DNA of 64,000 bases from positions 248,001-312,000 of the forward strand of contig NZ_CP051774.1 in NCBI RefSeq assembly GCF_012913485.1. The letters are read 5' to 3'. Both the position numbers and the translations under genes were made by a program. Positions 41,178 to 51,700 of the stretch are shown here, piece by piece (position 1 is the stretch's first letter; the number at the start of each line of letters is the position of its first letter). The notes under the pieces were generated by a model, which saw only the letters and a list, made by a program, of their open reading frames with translations, was not told where the DNA came from and searched no databases. This DNA is from Luteolibacter luteus (GTDB lineage Bacteria; Verrucomicrobiota; Verrucomicrobiia; Verrucomicrobiales; Akkermansiaceae).

Positions 41178-42119
41178 TCACTCGCCGGCCTTCGCCACCG
41201 GCTTTTCCCCGGTAATGGCGAGTCGGCAATGGACGTGTTCCCACATCGGCCCGGACCCATGATCAAGGCCTTCCGCCTCGACGCGCTTCCAAGCAAAACT
41301 CCAGTCTTGGGACTTCGCGAATTGCCCGCCCGCCCGATAAAAATTCCTCCCCCGCTCGATGCGGGTCGCGCCTTGCTTCATCGCCTCTTTCCCTGTGGAG
41401 AGATTCTTCCGGCCGGTATCGGCAGTGCCGAGATAGAGGGTCAGCGGCGCGGCGAGATATTCTTTGATCGCCTCGTCCGAAGCCATTGCCTCCGGAAGCC
41501 CGCCGAAGCCATAAGGGTAGTCCTGAGCGCGATCCGGAAACATCAGCGAGCCCGGATTCGCCAGGATCATCCGCTGCGCTTCATTCGGATAAAGCGCGGC
41601 CATGCGCCCGAGGAACTGCGCGCCTGCCGAGTGTCCTACGAGATAATACGGAAGCTTGTGGCCCTCGCGTTCGAAGACTTGTCCAAGCAAGGGACGCAGA
41701 TAGTTGAAGGTCCACTCTTCCTCCGGCAGCACCTTGCCATCCCTCATCACCCCGCCCTCTTGGTAGGCCGCCACATCGAAGCGCGCGCGGTCGAACTCCG
41801 GCACCACAAGCAGCATCCCGAGCTTCTCCGCCAGCTTCCGCGCACCATCGCGATACCCCTTGGCATTGCGGCTCGCCCCATGGAAAAGGATCAGCAAGGG
41901 GCCGTCCTGATAGCTTGCGGGACGATGGGCGAAAACCTTGATCGCGCGATCGCGATAGCTGCATTCAAAAGTGAAATCCCCTGCGTGCTCATGCGGTTGG
42001 GGCGCAACCACGGCATTTCCCACCGGCTCGTTGGCGAGCACCTGCGCGAAGGGGCACAGCAGGAGTGAACCGGCGATCATGAGGGTAGTCCGAAGCGGGA
42101 GCCTAGGCATGGGGATCAT
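41178..42119 (-). CDS. Exported alpha/beta hydrolase
   Basis: 313-residue protein with a signal peptide (TTLMIAGSLLLCPFAQVLA). ATGs at 42119 and 42110 are both possible. The hydrolase fold shows the oxyanion region LILFHGASRNAKGY (about residue 85), the nucleophile elbow GHSAGAQF (about 176) and LYLGTADTG, which may hold the acid; a late His (EHVHCRL) could complete the triad. It resembles exported polyhydroxybutyrate-depolymerase or feruloyl-esterase-like proteins; the substrate is uncertain. Single gene between yebC and trpS. Confidence 0.82.
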   Translation of the reverse strand: MIPMPRLPLRTTLMIAGSLLLCPFAQVLANEPVGNAVVAPQPHEHAGDFTFECSYRDRAIKVFAHRPASYQDGPLLILFHGASRNAKGYRDGARKLAEKLGMLLVVPEFDRARFDVAAYQEGGVMRDGKVLPEEEWTFNYLRPLLGQVFEREGHKLPYYLVGHSAGAQFLGRMAALYPNEAQRMILANPGSLMFPDRAQDYPYGFGGLPEAMASDEAIKEYLAAPLTLYLGTADTGRKNLSTGKEAMKQGATRIERGRNFYRAGGQFAKSQDWSFAWKRVEAEGLDHGSGPMWEHVHCRLAITGEKPVAKAGE

Positions 42120-42283
42120 ACCCACGCCCGACCGCCATCTATCATACGACTTCCCGCAAAGGCCGTAAATTCGGGAAGCCCGGGAGGCAGGAAAGCGCTC
42201 CGCACTTCTCACCCTCTGAATTTTGGGCTCCTTTTTGCGACTCTTCTCGGCAGGCCCCCTCAGGGGATCACCCCCCACTCGGC

Positions 42284-43252
42284 TCAGGCCAAGCCCACCG
42301 CCTTGCGGACGCGGTCGATCACCGGTGCCGCCGCAGCGCGTGCCTTCTCCGCGCCTTTCGCCAGCACTTGATCCACATAGCCGGGATCCGCCAGCAGCTC
42401 CTCGCGCCGCAAACGCATCGGCTCGAAGCGCTCGAGATAAGCCTCCAGCAGGCGCTTCTTGAAATCACCGTAGCCGATGCCGCCGCGATCGTAGTCCGCT
42501 TCCATCGCTGCCACGTCCTCATCCTTCGCCATCAGGCGATAGAGCGCGAGCAAGGTGGAGCCTTCCTTCGGCTTCGGATCTTCCAGCGGCGTGGCATCAG
42601 TCACCAGCTTCTTCATGATGAGCTTCTTCACTTCCGCCGGATCGGCGAAAAGCGGGAGCGTGTTGTTGTAGCTCTTGCTCATCTTCTGGCCATCCAGCCC
42701 CGGCACCACACCGGTGGCCTCGCGGATCATCGGCTCGGGAATCACCAGGGTGCCTTCCCCGTAAGCTTCGTTGATCTTGCCCGCGAGATCGCGGGTGATC
42801 TCAAGGTGCTGCTTCTGGTCCTTCCCCACCGGCACGCAATTCGTGTCGTAGAGCAGGATATCCGCTGCCATCAGCACCGGATAGGCGAAGAGGCCGTGTT
42901 GCGGGGAGAAGCCATGGGCGATCTTGTCCTTGTACGAATGCGCCTTCTCCAGCTGGCTCACCGGGCAGACATTCGAAAGGATCCAGGCGAGTTCATTGAC
43001 TTCGGGAACGGAGCTCTGAAGGAAGAAGGTGGAGCGCTCCGGATCCAGACCGGCGGCCAAGAAATCGATGGCCAGTTCGCGGGTGTATGCCCGTAGTTCA
43101 TCCGGATTTTTCACCGTGGTCATCGCGTGATAGTTCGCGATGAAATAGAAGGCCTCGCCTTCATCCTGCAAACGCACGGCAGGCTCCATGGCCCCGAAAT
43201 AGTTGCCCACATGGAGTTTCCCGCTGGGTTGCAGCCCGGTCAAAATACGCAT
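42284..43252 (-). CDS. trpS: Tryptophanyl-tRNA synthetase
   Basis: 322-residue class I synthetase. ATG 43252 gives MRILTGLQPSGKLHVGNYFG, with the HIGH-like motif HVGN; sequence upstream in the frame is not protein-like. The KMSKS loop is GQKMSKSYNN (about residues 190-199). QLEKAHSYKDK and the anticodon-binding C-terminus are complete. Length is normal. It starts 138 bp from the divergent SDR gene. No T-box or trp leader was recognised upstream. Confidence 0.96.
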   Translation of the reverse strand: MRILTGLQPSGKLHVGNYFGAMEPAVRLQDEGEAFYFIANYHAMTTVKNPDELRAYTRELAIDFLAAGLDPERSTFFLQSSVPEVNELAWILSNVCPVSQLEKAHSYKDKIAHGFSPQHGLFAYPVLMAADILLYDTNCVPVGKDQKQHLEITRDLAGKINEAYGEGTLVIPEPMIREATGVVPGLDGQKMSKSYNNTLPLFADPAEVKKLIMKKLVTDATPLEDPKPKEGSTLLALYRLMAKDEDVAAMEADYDRGGIGYGDFKKRLLEAYLERFEPMRLRREELLADPGYVDQVLAKGAEKARAAAAPVIDRVRKAVGLA

Positions 43253-43390
43253 GCGCGGAAGATGGACAGGAGCCCCCGGGGCGGTCAAGGGAGAGGAGAA
43301 CGGCCGGATAAGGAATGACCCGGCCTTAATTTCTAAACGGAGGCGGCCTTTTGGAGTGCACCCCGCCCCGCGGGCTGGAAAACTCCGCCC

Positions 43391-44095
43391 ATGAGCAACC
43401 TGACCGGAATCACCATCCTCGTCACCGGAGCGTCCAGTGGGATCGGTCAGGCCCTGTCCAGAATGTTGCTGGACCGCGGCGCGACGGTGCTCGGCGTGAC
43501 CCGCCGGCCCGCGCAGCTGGTCGCCGGGGTGATCCCCCTCCAAGCGGATCTAACCAAGCGCGAGGAAATCCAGGCGATGTTCCAGCAGCTCGGCCAGATT
43601 GCCGCGCTCGTGAATTGCGCGGGCGTCGCCTATCTCTCGCGGATCATCGATGGCAATCCGGCGGATTGGGAAGAGATGTGGCGCGTCAACGTCTTCGCCC
43701 TCACGCTTTGCTGCCAGCTCTCGCTGCGCCACTTCCCGCGCGAGGGCGGCCGCATCGTGAACATCTCCTCCATGAGCGGGCATCGCGTCCCACCGACCGG
43801 CGGCTTCTATTCGCCCACCAAGTTCGCCGTGCGCGCGATCTCGGATGCCCTGCGCCTCGAACTGAAGGCTGCGAACAGCCCTGTGCAGGTCTCCTGCGTC
43901 TCGCCCGGCTTCGTCGATACCCCGCTCCTGGAACTGTACTTCCGCGGCCGCGAAGACGTGCTGCGAAAGACCAAGGAAACCATGGCCATGCTCGCGCCGG
44001 AAGACGTCGCACGCGCCATCATGACCATCCTCGAAGCGCCTCCTCACGTGGAGATCGGGGATATCCTGATGCGCAGTGCGGACCAGCGGATGTGA
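43391..44095 (+). CDS. Short-chain dehydrogenase/reductase
   Basis: 234-residue NAD(P)-dependent oxidoreductase. Cofactor site TGASSGIG (residues about 12-19), NCAG strand motif (NCAGVAYLS), catalytic Ser in NISSMSG and the YSPTK catalytic pair are all in place, so it should be active. The C-terminus has the PGFVDTPLL pattern of classical SDRs. Arg residues following the second strand (TRRPAQL) favour NADP. Substrate unknown; single gene. Confidence 0.93.
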   Translation: MSNLTGITILVTGASSGIGQALSRMLLDRGATVLGVTRRPAQLVAGVIPLQADLTKREEIQAMFQQLGQIAALVNCAGVAYLSRIIDGNPADWEEMWRVNVFALTLCCQLSLRHFPREGGRIVNISSMSGHRVPPTGGFYSPTKFAVRAISDALRLELKAANSPVQVSCVSPGFVDTPLLELYFRGREDVLRKTKETMAMLAPEDVARAIMTILEAPPHVEIGDILMRSADQRM

Positions 44096-44115
44096 GGAGC
44101 TTCATCATCCATCAC

Positions 44116-44841
44116 TCACTTCCTGGGGGGATGTTCGGCTAGATACTTCTCCAGCTTCAGCACCCTCGCCTTCAGCTCCTTTGTCAGGGCTTCACGCTCG
44201 CCAGGCTTCGCTGCGGCATACTCCCGAAGCACCGTCCCGACCTGCACCAACATTCCCGGGCTAACGTCCTCACCAGGACTCCAGGTTTCACCGACTTTTC
44301 CCGGAACAGAGAACTCAAAGGTCACGCCATCCAAGCCAGCTGTGCCTTCATCGGGCTTTCGTGTCCGCTCCAGCATCTGGTTCCACACCTTGACCAGCCG
44401 CACCGCCAGCGCCTTCTCAAGCGGAGCCGTCGAAGTGGAGATCGTCACCTCCTTGTCCTTCTTCTCCTCGTTGTGATCCGGCAGTGAATACCAGATACTC
44501 TCGTGAGCGATGCGTGCGGTGACTTGGAATTTCTCCGTCTTCTCCAGCTCCCGGTCTTTCTCACCACCATGGATGAAAACCAGCGACTCCCCTTCGAAAG
44601 ACGGCCTGCACATCATCCTCGCAAAAGCAAAGTCCTCCGGCTTCAGCTTAGCATTCAGCTTCGCCACATAGGGCCTGCGCCATTCGGGATCATCATTGTC
44701 CAAGGGCAAAAGATGGTCAGGCCCGGACATACGCGCCTGTGACTTCGGATCGGCAATGGAAGGATCCCGCTCTTGCTCCGCCATCGCGATGAAGGCGGGC
44801 AGGAAACAGAAGATTGTTAGACCCAGAATTCTCCCCAGCAT
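44116..44841 (-). CDS. Exported protein of unknown function
   Basis: 241-residue protein with a signal peptide (GLTIFCFLPAFIAMAEQ). The mature region is charged, with mixed alpha/beta character and a helical Lys/Glu-rich C-terminus (ELKARVLKLEKYLAEH). No family recognised. It ends 20 bp from the convergent SDR gene and starts about 160 bp from the divergent mfd gene. Confidence 0.65.
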   Translation of the reverse strand: MLGRILGLTIFCFLPAFIAMAEQERDPSIADPKSQARMSGPDHLLPLDNDDPEWRRPYVAKLNAKLKPEDFAFARMMCRPSFEGESLVFIHGGEKDRELEKTEKFQVTARIAHESIWYSLPDHNEEKKDKEVTISTSTAPLEKALAVRLVKVWNQMLERTRKPDEGTAGLDGVTFEFSVPGKVGETWSPGEDVSPGMLVQVGTVLREYAAAKPGEREALTKELKARVLKLEKYLAEHPPRK

Positions 44842-45000
44842 CCGCCGACTACAGGAAATCCCCCGGCAAATGGCGAGGTCCGCTTTATGAAAAAGCCATG
44901 GAGTGCGTGTGATGGAACCCCTTTATTTGCCCTACTTTCCGGATAAGCGCTCACCCTTTTCGTTTGCCGATTCCCGATCACCCGCCAAGGTCTCCCCCGT

Positions 45001-48000
45001 GCCCCGCAAGGCGGATGCCCAGGACGACTGGCTGTTGCGGGCAATCGGGCAGCCGGATTTCGAGCAGCGCCTGGCCCTCGCGGCCTCGGGTGCGGGGAGC
45101 GTCTTGTTTGAGCACGTCGATGAGGCCGCCCATGCCTGGCTGGCTGCCGTGCTCTGCCGGCACCTGAACGAATCGGGGAAACACCGCCTCTGGCTGGTCT
45201 GCCAAGGCCCGCGCCAACGCGAGCGGCTCTCCGCGGAACTCGAGCTCTGGGGCGTCCAGGCCGATGACCTGCCGGAGATGCCCGTGGAGCTCGAAGGCGG
45301 GCAGCTCGCCGATCCGGAAGCCGCCGCCGCACGCTTGGAGGTGCTGGATACCGCCGCGCAGAAAAAGACCTGCGTGATCCTCTGCGGGCCGGATGCCTTT
45401 TCCCAAGCGGCTCCCTCGCCCGCCGAACTCGCAGGCAGCCGCATCACCGTGCGCCAAGGCACGGAGGCGGATCCGCTCGATCTCGCGGCGAAGCTTTCCG
45501 CACATGGCTACGACCGCGTGACCACGGTGCAGGGCCGCGGCCAATTCGCGGTGCGCGGCGGCATCCTCGATGTCTTCCCTTGGCAAGGCGGCCACCCGCT
45601 CCGCATCGAGTTCTTCGATACCGAGGTAGATTCGCTACGGGAGTTCGATGTCGATACCCAGGCATCCATCGCGAAGCTCGATCAAGCCGAGCTGCTACTC
45701 GCCGAGCCGGAGCTGGAAGCCACCGTCGCGGACTACGTGCGCCCGGATGACGTGCTCATCGCCTTCGAGGAAGCGGAGGTGGACGCCAAACTCCGCATCA
45801 CATCCGGAGCCGCTCCGGGCGAGGGTGAGGAAGACTTCACCACCGCCTGCTTCGGCAGCCCGCTAGGCACCTTTGAAGCGGGAGACTTCGTGCTGGAGCA
45901 ATCCCGCCGCCAACGTTTCTTTGATCAGCTCGACGAATGGCGAGCACAGGATTGGAAGATCGGCATGGTCTTCTCGAACAAGGGCGAGGAAGACCGCTTC
46001 GTCGAGCTTGCCGGGCAAGACACCATCGGTGATGTGGTCCGCCTGCGCGGTGAGTTGGTGCAGGGCTTCACCGTGCCCGCCGCGCGCATGGCGGTGCTCT
46101 CCTCCAGCGAGCTCTTCGGCCGCTACCGCACGCCCGGCACGCTGAAGCGCTCGCGGCATGAGGGACACCGCGTACTCACTGCGCGTGCCTCGCTCGATGA
46201 CATCGAGGAAGGCGATCTCGTGGTGCACCATGAGTATGGCATCGGCCGCTTCCGGGGCATCGCCCCCGGCGAGACCGGTGAGGAAATCTCGATCGAATAC
46301 AAGGACGGCGGCTTGCTCTCGGTGCCGATCGATCAGGCGCATCTCGTCGCCAAGTATGTCGGTCTCGGCGGGAAGACGCCGGACCTGAACAAGCTCGGCG
46401 GCGCAGCATGGAAGAACATCCGCAAGAGCGCCGAGAAATCGATCCTCGATTACGCCGCCCAGCTCCTCCGCGTGCAGGCGGAGCGCCAGGCAGAGCCCGG
46501 CATCCCCCACCCGCCCGATTCGCGCTGGATGTGGGAGTTCGAGAACTCCTTCCACTTCACGGAGACGCCCGACCAACGCCGCGCGATCGAGCAATCGAAA
46601 CGCGACATGGAATCGACGAAGCCGATGGACCGCCTGATCTGCGGAGATGTCGGCTTTGGCAAGACCGAGGTCGCCATCCGTGCGGCCTTCAAGGCGGCGA
46701 CCGGTGGCATGCAGGTGGCCATTCTCGTGCCCACCACGGTGCTCGCAGAGCAGCACTGGCGGACCTTCCGCGAGCGGATGAGCGATTACCCGATCCGTGT
46801 GGATCTCTTGAACCGCTTCCGCACGCCCGCCCAGGTGCGGGATACCATTCAAGGCCTCGCCGATGGTTCGGTGGACATCGTCATCGGCACCCACCGCCTG
46901 ATCTCCGGGGATGTGGAGTTCAAGAACCTCGGCCTCGCGGTGGTCGATGAAGAGCAGCGCTTCGGCGTGAAGCATAAGGAGAAGTTCAAGGAACTCTTCA
47001 GCCGCATCGACGTGATGACCCTCTCCGCCACGCCGATTCCCCGCACGCTCTACATGGCGCTGATGGGTGCGCGGGACATGTCCACCATCGACACCCCGCC
47101 GCCGAACCGCCTCCCGGTGCACACCAGCGTGGTGCAATATGACGAGCGGATCATCCGCGAGGCGATCCAACGCGAGATGAAGCGTGGCGGCCAGGTCTTC
47201 TTCCTGCACAACCGCGTGAAGAGCATCGAGATGATGCGCAAGAAGCTCGAAGAGCTGGTGCCAGAAGCTCGCATCCTCGTCGGCCACGGCCAGATGGAGA
47301 AAGACGAGCTGGAAGTGGTGATGCGGAAATTCGTCCACGGCGAAGCCGATATCCTGCTGGCCACCACCATCATCGAGACGGGCATCGATATCCCGAACGC
47401 GAACACCATTCTCATCGATCGTGCCGACCGATTCGGACTGGCAGACCTCTATCAGCTCCGCGGCCGCGTGGGCCGTGCGGGGGAAAAGGCCTACGCGATC
47501 CTGCTGCTGCCGCGCGATTTCATCACCGCGGGCGATGCCCGGAAACGCATCCACGCCATCAAGCAGTACACCGCGCTCGGCTCCGGCTTCAAGATCGCCA
47601 TGCGCGACCTGGAGATCCGCGGCGCCGGCAATCTGTTAGGCACGAAGCAGAGCGGCCACATCGCAGCGGTGGGCTTCGATCTCTACTGCCAGCTCTTGCG
47701 GCAATCGGTGGACCGATTGCAAGGCAAGGTCCCGAAGGCACGCGTCGAGGCGAGCTTCCGCAGCGACTTCGTGGCCTTTTCCGAGAACGAATTCGCCCGG
47801 GGTTCCGGCGATGGTCCGCTGCTTCCCGCCTACCTGCCGAACTCGTGGCTCGGTGAAACGCAGCTGCGCGTCGGTGCCTATCGCGAGCTCGCGGAAGCGA
47901 TGAGCCTGAAGGAGCTCGATGCCGTGGAAGCACGCTGGAAAGACCGCTTCGGCCGTCTTCCGGAACCTGCGGAAAACCTCATCACGGTGGGCCGCTTGCG

Positions 48001-48172
48001 ACTTCTGGCGGCGAACAAGGGCGTAGCCTCCGTTGAGATCAAAGGCCAGCGCCTCATGCTTCAGCGCGGCGGCGATTACATCATGCTCGAAGGACGCCGC
48101 TTCCCGCGCCTCACCTCGGAGAAGCCAAAGCAGAAGCTGCTGGAAGCCGTGGAAATGCTGAAGGTGCTGTAG
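45001..48172 (+). CDS. mfd: Transcription-repair coupling factor Mfd
   Basis: About 1056 residues. The protein releases RNA polymerase stalled at DNA lesions and recruits UvrA. A GTG at 45001 is preferred (AAGG upstream); the frame continues to 44903/44912 with non-conserved sequence, so the start is uncertain. In order: UvrB-like N-terminal domains (to about 360), the RNA polymerase interaction domain (DIEEGDLVVHHEYGIGRF), then the RecG-like motor with Walker A GDVGFGKT, DEEQ box, SATPIPRTL, TTIIETGIDIPN and RGRVGRAG. The TRCF C-terminal domain closes the protein. Somewhat shorter than the E. coli protein (1148). Confidence 0.94.
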
Positions 48173-48785
48173 CCGCTTCCCCAAAAGCTTGAATGCACCG
48201 GAGCGGCTTCAGCTTCGATTGGCAATATCGCCTCTCCATCCATCGGGAAACTCGCGCCAAGGCGAACAAACCCAAGGAGTCACACGGCCACCCCATTGCC
48301 GGACTCCGCATTTCCACGGAATACCTCCGTCCACGTCCCTCTTCACGATCCGGACTAACCCGCCACGCCCACGTCCGTGATGCGTCAATTCTATCACTTC
48401 ATGGATAAAAATCGCAGCGATCAAAAACCCGATTTCATAAGTATATACATGCCAACGAGCGTTGCACCAGCCCTTCACTGTCCCCATTTCCGGGGACAAA
48501 TACGGCGAAAAAAACACAGAAAAACACAGCATAACAAACTTATTCCCAGAAGAATACAATACCCCACCTGCCTCACACCCCCTACAACCACCACATCAAG
48601 CCGTGCTTGGCTTTCTCTTTTCCCGGAATAGGAGAAGAGGTGTCACATCGCAACGTTTGCATCATCTCTCCTCCATGACGCAAACCCCTCATGCATAAGG
48701 ATTTCTTTGAATCGGCTTATGTAGATCCAAAAACCACAAATACGGACCAAATACCCAAAATTGGCCCTCTGACAAAACCCAAGGA
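48173..48785. other. AT-rich intergenic region
   Basis: 613 bp with no convincing gene. From about 48400 the base composition drops well below the window average, with A-tracts (near 48510-48540) and an AT-rich patch (near 48440). It probably holds the promoter of the giant exported protein gene downstream, but no clear -35/-10 pair was found. Confidence 0.4.
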
Positions 48786-51700
48786 ATGAAAAACCCTCGA
48801 TACCCCATATGGGGAGCACTATGCTCCCTCATCACGGCCGCGCACTGCGCACCCGTGACTTGGACCACTGGTCCGACGTCGATCGACGCCCAGAACGAAA
48901 ATTCGATCAGCCTGAACGGCACCCTCTTCCATGCAGGGTCCTGGGGCCCCGGTGGCACCACCGCTCCCATCACGCTGACGCTTCCTTCCGAGACGATCAC
49001 GTTCGAAAATCTCACCGCAGGTGCCACCCTTGGCACTCTGAACGCGATTGCGACCGGCGGTGAGTTCACGAACAACGATCTGTGGATCCCCACCACCACG
49101 CCGGATGCGAATTTCCTCTCGGTCATGCGCGGCATGAACCCGGACGGTCCGAACCCGAAGGTCGTGACGGTCGGCCGTCTGGTGGTAGGCAAGCAATATC
49201 AGGTCCAGCTCTTCACTTCCGATGACCGCGCCTGCTGCAGTGGTCGCACGCAGGAATGGAGCGACAACTCCACCGATGGCCTCGGCTCGGAGACCTCCAC
49301 CTTCACGATGGGCTCCAGCAGCTACGTGATCGGCACCTTCACCGCAAATGCCACCACGCAGAATTTCTATGTCCGTGGCGTGGCCCAAGGTCAGACCGGC
49401 GTCACCGCCTACATCCTGCGCGATCTCTCGCCGGATACCGACGGTGACGGCATTCCCGACCATGTCGAGATCCCCTCGCCCATTCTGAACGAGAACGACC
49501 CGGCTGATGCCGAGGCCGATCCGGACAATGACGAGGTGACCAATCTTGTCGAGTACCAGAAGGGACTCGATATGAACGACAACGACACCGACAACGACGG
49601 CCTGCTAGATGGCGAAGAGGTGAATATCTACTTCACCAATCCCAAGGTGGTCGACACCGACGGTGACAGCATCGGCGATGCGGAAGAGTTCGACCTCAAC
49701 GGCAATCCTCTGCTGACGGATACCGATGCCGACTTCTTCCCGGACGGCTACGAGAAACTGGCGGGCACCCAGCTCGACAACTCCTCGAGCACGCCGGGCA
49801 GCCTGCATATCACGAACGCCGGCGCCCTGCTCGGCAGTGACCTGACGGATCCGGAAAACGACATCAATGACTCCACCCCCGCGGGTGCGAATTTCAACTG
49901 GGTCAGTGCCACCGCCAGCTCGAAGGCGAGCTTCGGTGCCGATGAGTCCGCCTTCAACGTCTTCGACAACAAGGTCGGCGGCGGCGAAATGAAGTGGTGC
50001 TGCGACGGGGCCAACCCGAGCCAGAACGTGACCGTGCAATTCGCGCAATACACGCGACTCTCGCACTTCACCATCACGTCTCAGAATGACGGTGCCGACT
50101 TCGATCCACGGGTCTGGGAGATCCAGGGATCGAACGACGGGACCAACTTCGCCACGATCGCCCGCATCGATTACCCGAACGTATCGATTTGGACCGGTCG
50201 CAACCAGACCCTGCGCGTCGACCTGCCCACGCCATCCCTGCCCTACAAGTACTTCCGCTACATCTTCTTCCGCACCGGTGGAGGACAGCACGCTCTCAAT
50301 GAGCTCGAGTACTTCGGCACGCAAAGCAATACCGACGGCGATACCGACGGGCTGCCATTGCTCTACGAGCAAGTCTACAGCAGCTTCCTCAATGACGCGA
50401 ACGCGGCCGACGCCGCCGCGGACCAGGATGGCGATACACTGAGCAACCTCACGGAATTCAACATGGGCACCAAGCCCGATGTGAAGGACTCCGATGGCGA
50501 CGGTCTTGATGACAACCTCGAAGGCCCTGTCGGCGCGAATCCACTGGTGGCCGATACCGATGGCGACGGCCTGCCTGACGGACAGGAAGTCACGCTCGGC
50601 ACATCCCCGACCAACGGCGACAGCGATGGCGACCATTTCCGCGATGCCTACGAAGTGACGGCCGGTAGCGATCCGACCGACTTCGACAGCACCCCGGGAG
50701 ACGTCGTCATTACCGCCCGCGGCAATGGTGCGGGTGCCCTGATCGGCGGTGACATCACCGACCCGGACAACAACGGCAACGACTCCACTGATCTCGGCTC
50801 CGGCTTTGATTGGGCAAGCATCACCGCTACCTCGAAGGCGAGCTTCAGCCCGAGCGAAGGTGCCTTCAATATCTTCGACAACAAGCTCGGCGGTGGTGAG
50901 GCAAAGTGGTGCTGCGATCCAGCGCCTCAAAGCGTGACCATACAGATGCCGGCCAGCGTGGCACTCACCCACTTCACCATCGCTTCGTCGAACGACGCAC
51001 CGGAGCGCGATCCGCGTGTCTTCGCGATCCAAGGATCGAATGACGGTGTAACCTTCACGAATATCTTCAGCCTCAATGATCCGGGCGCGTCCCTTTGGAC
51101 CAGCCGCGATCAGGTGGTGGAGTTCACCCTGCCCGCACCGGCAGCGAACTACACCTACCTTCGTTACTCGGTCACCGCGACAGCGGGTACCATGCACGCA
51201 CTGGGTGAGATCGAATTCTTCGGCAACCAAGGCACCGTCTCGGACACCGATGGCGATGGCATGCCGAACTTCTGGGAAGTCCAGTACGGACTGAATCCGA
51301 ACAGCAATGCCGACAAGACGACCGACCTCGACAACGACGGACTGAACAACTTCGACGAATACACGGTCGGCACGATCCCGAACGACAATGACACCGACGA
51401 CGACCAGCTGCTCGATGGCGCTGAAGCCCCGGCTGGTGGCAATCCGCTCGATCCGGATACGGACGACGACACCCTGCCGGACGGCCCTGAAGTGAACACT
51501 TACGGTTCGCGCCCCGACTTGCGAGACACCGACAGCGACAACTTCGGCGACGCCTACGAGGTCGCACGTGGCACGAATCCCGCAAACGCTTCGAGCACGC
51601 CCTTCGGTGCGACCTTGCAATTCCTCGGCACCGGAACCGGCGCCTTGCTCGGCCGCGACGTCACCGACCGCGACAACGACGGCAGCGATGCCACACCGGC

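Noticed and set aside
44903-45000. Longer start for Mfd (44903 or 44912)
   Set aside because: The added residues are not conserved-looking and lack a ribosome site, while GTG 45001 has AAGG upstream; kept only as an alternative.
45863-47554. 563-codon open frame on the minus strand
   Set aside because: It lies entirely inside mfd, which has all its helicase motifs; composition is that of a shadow frame.
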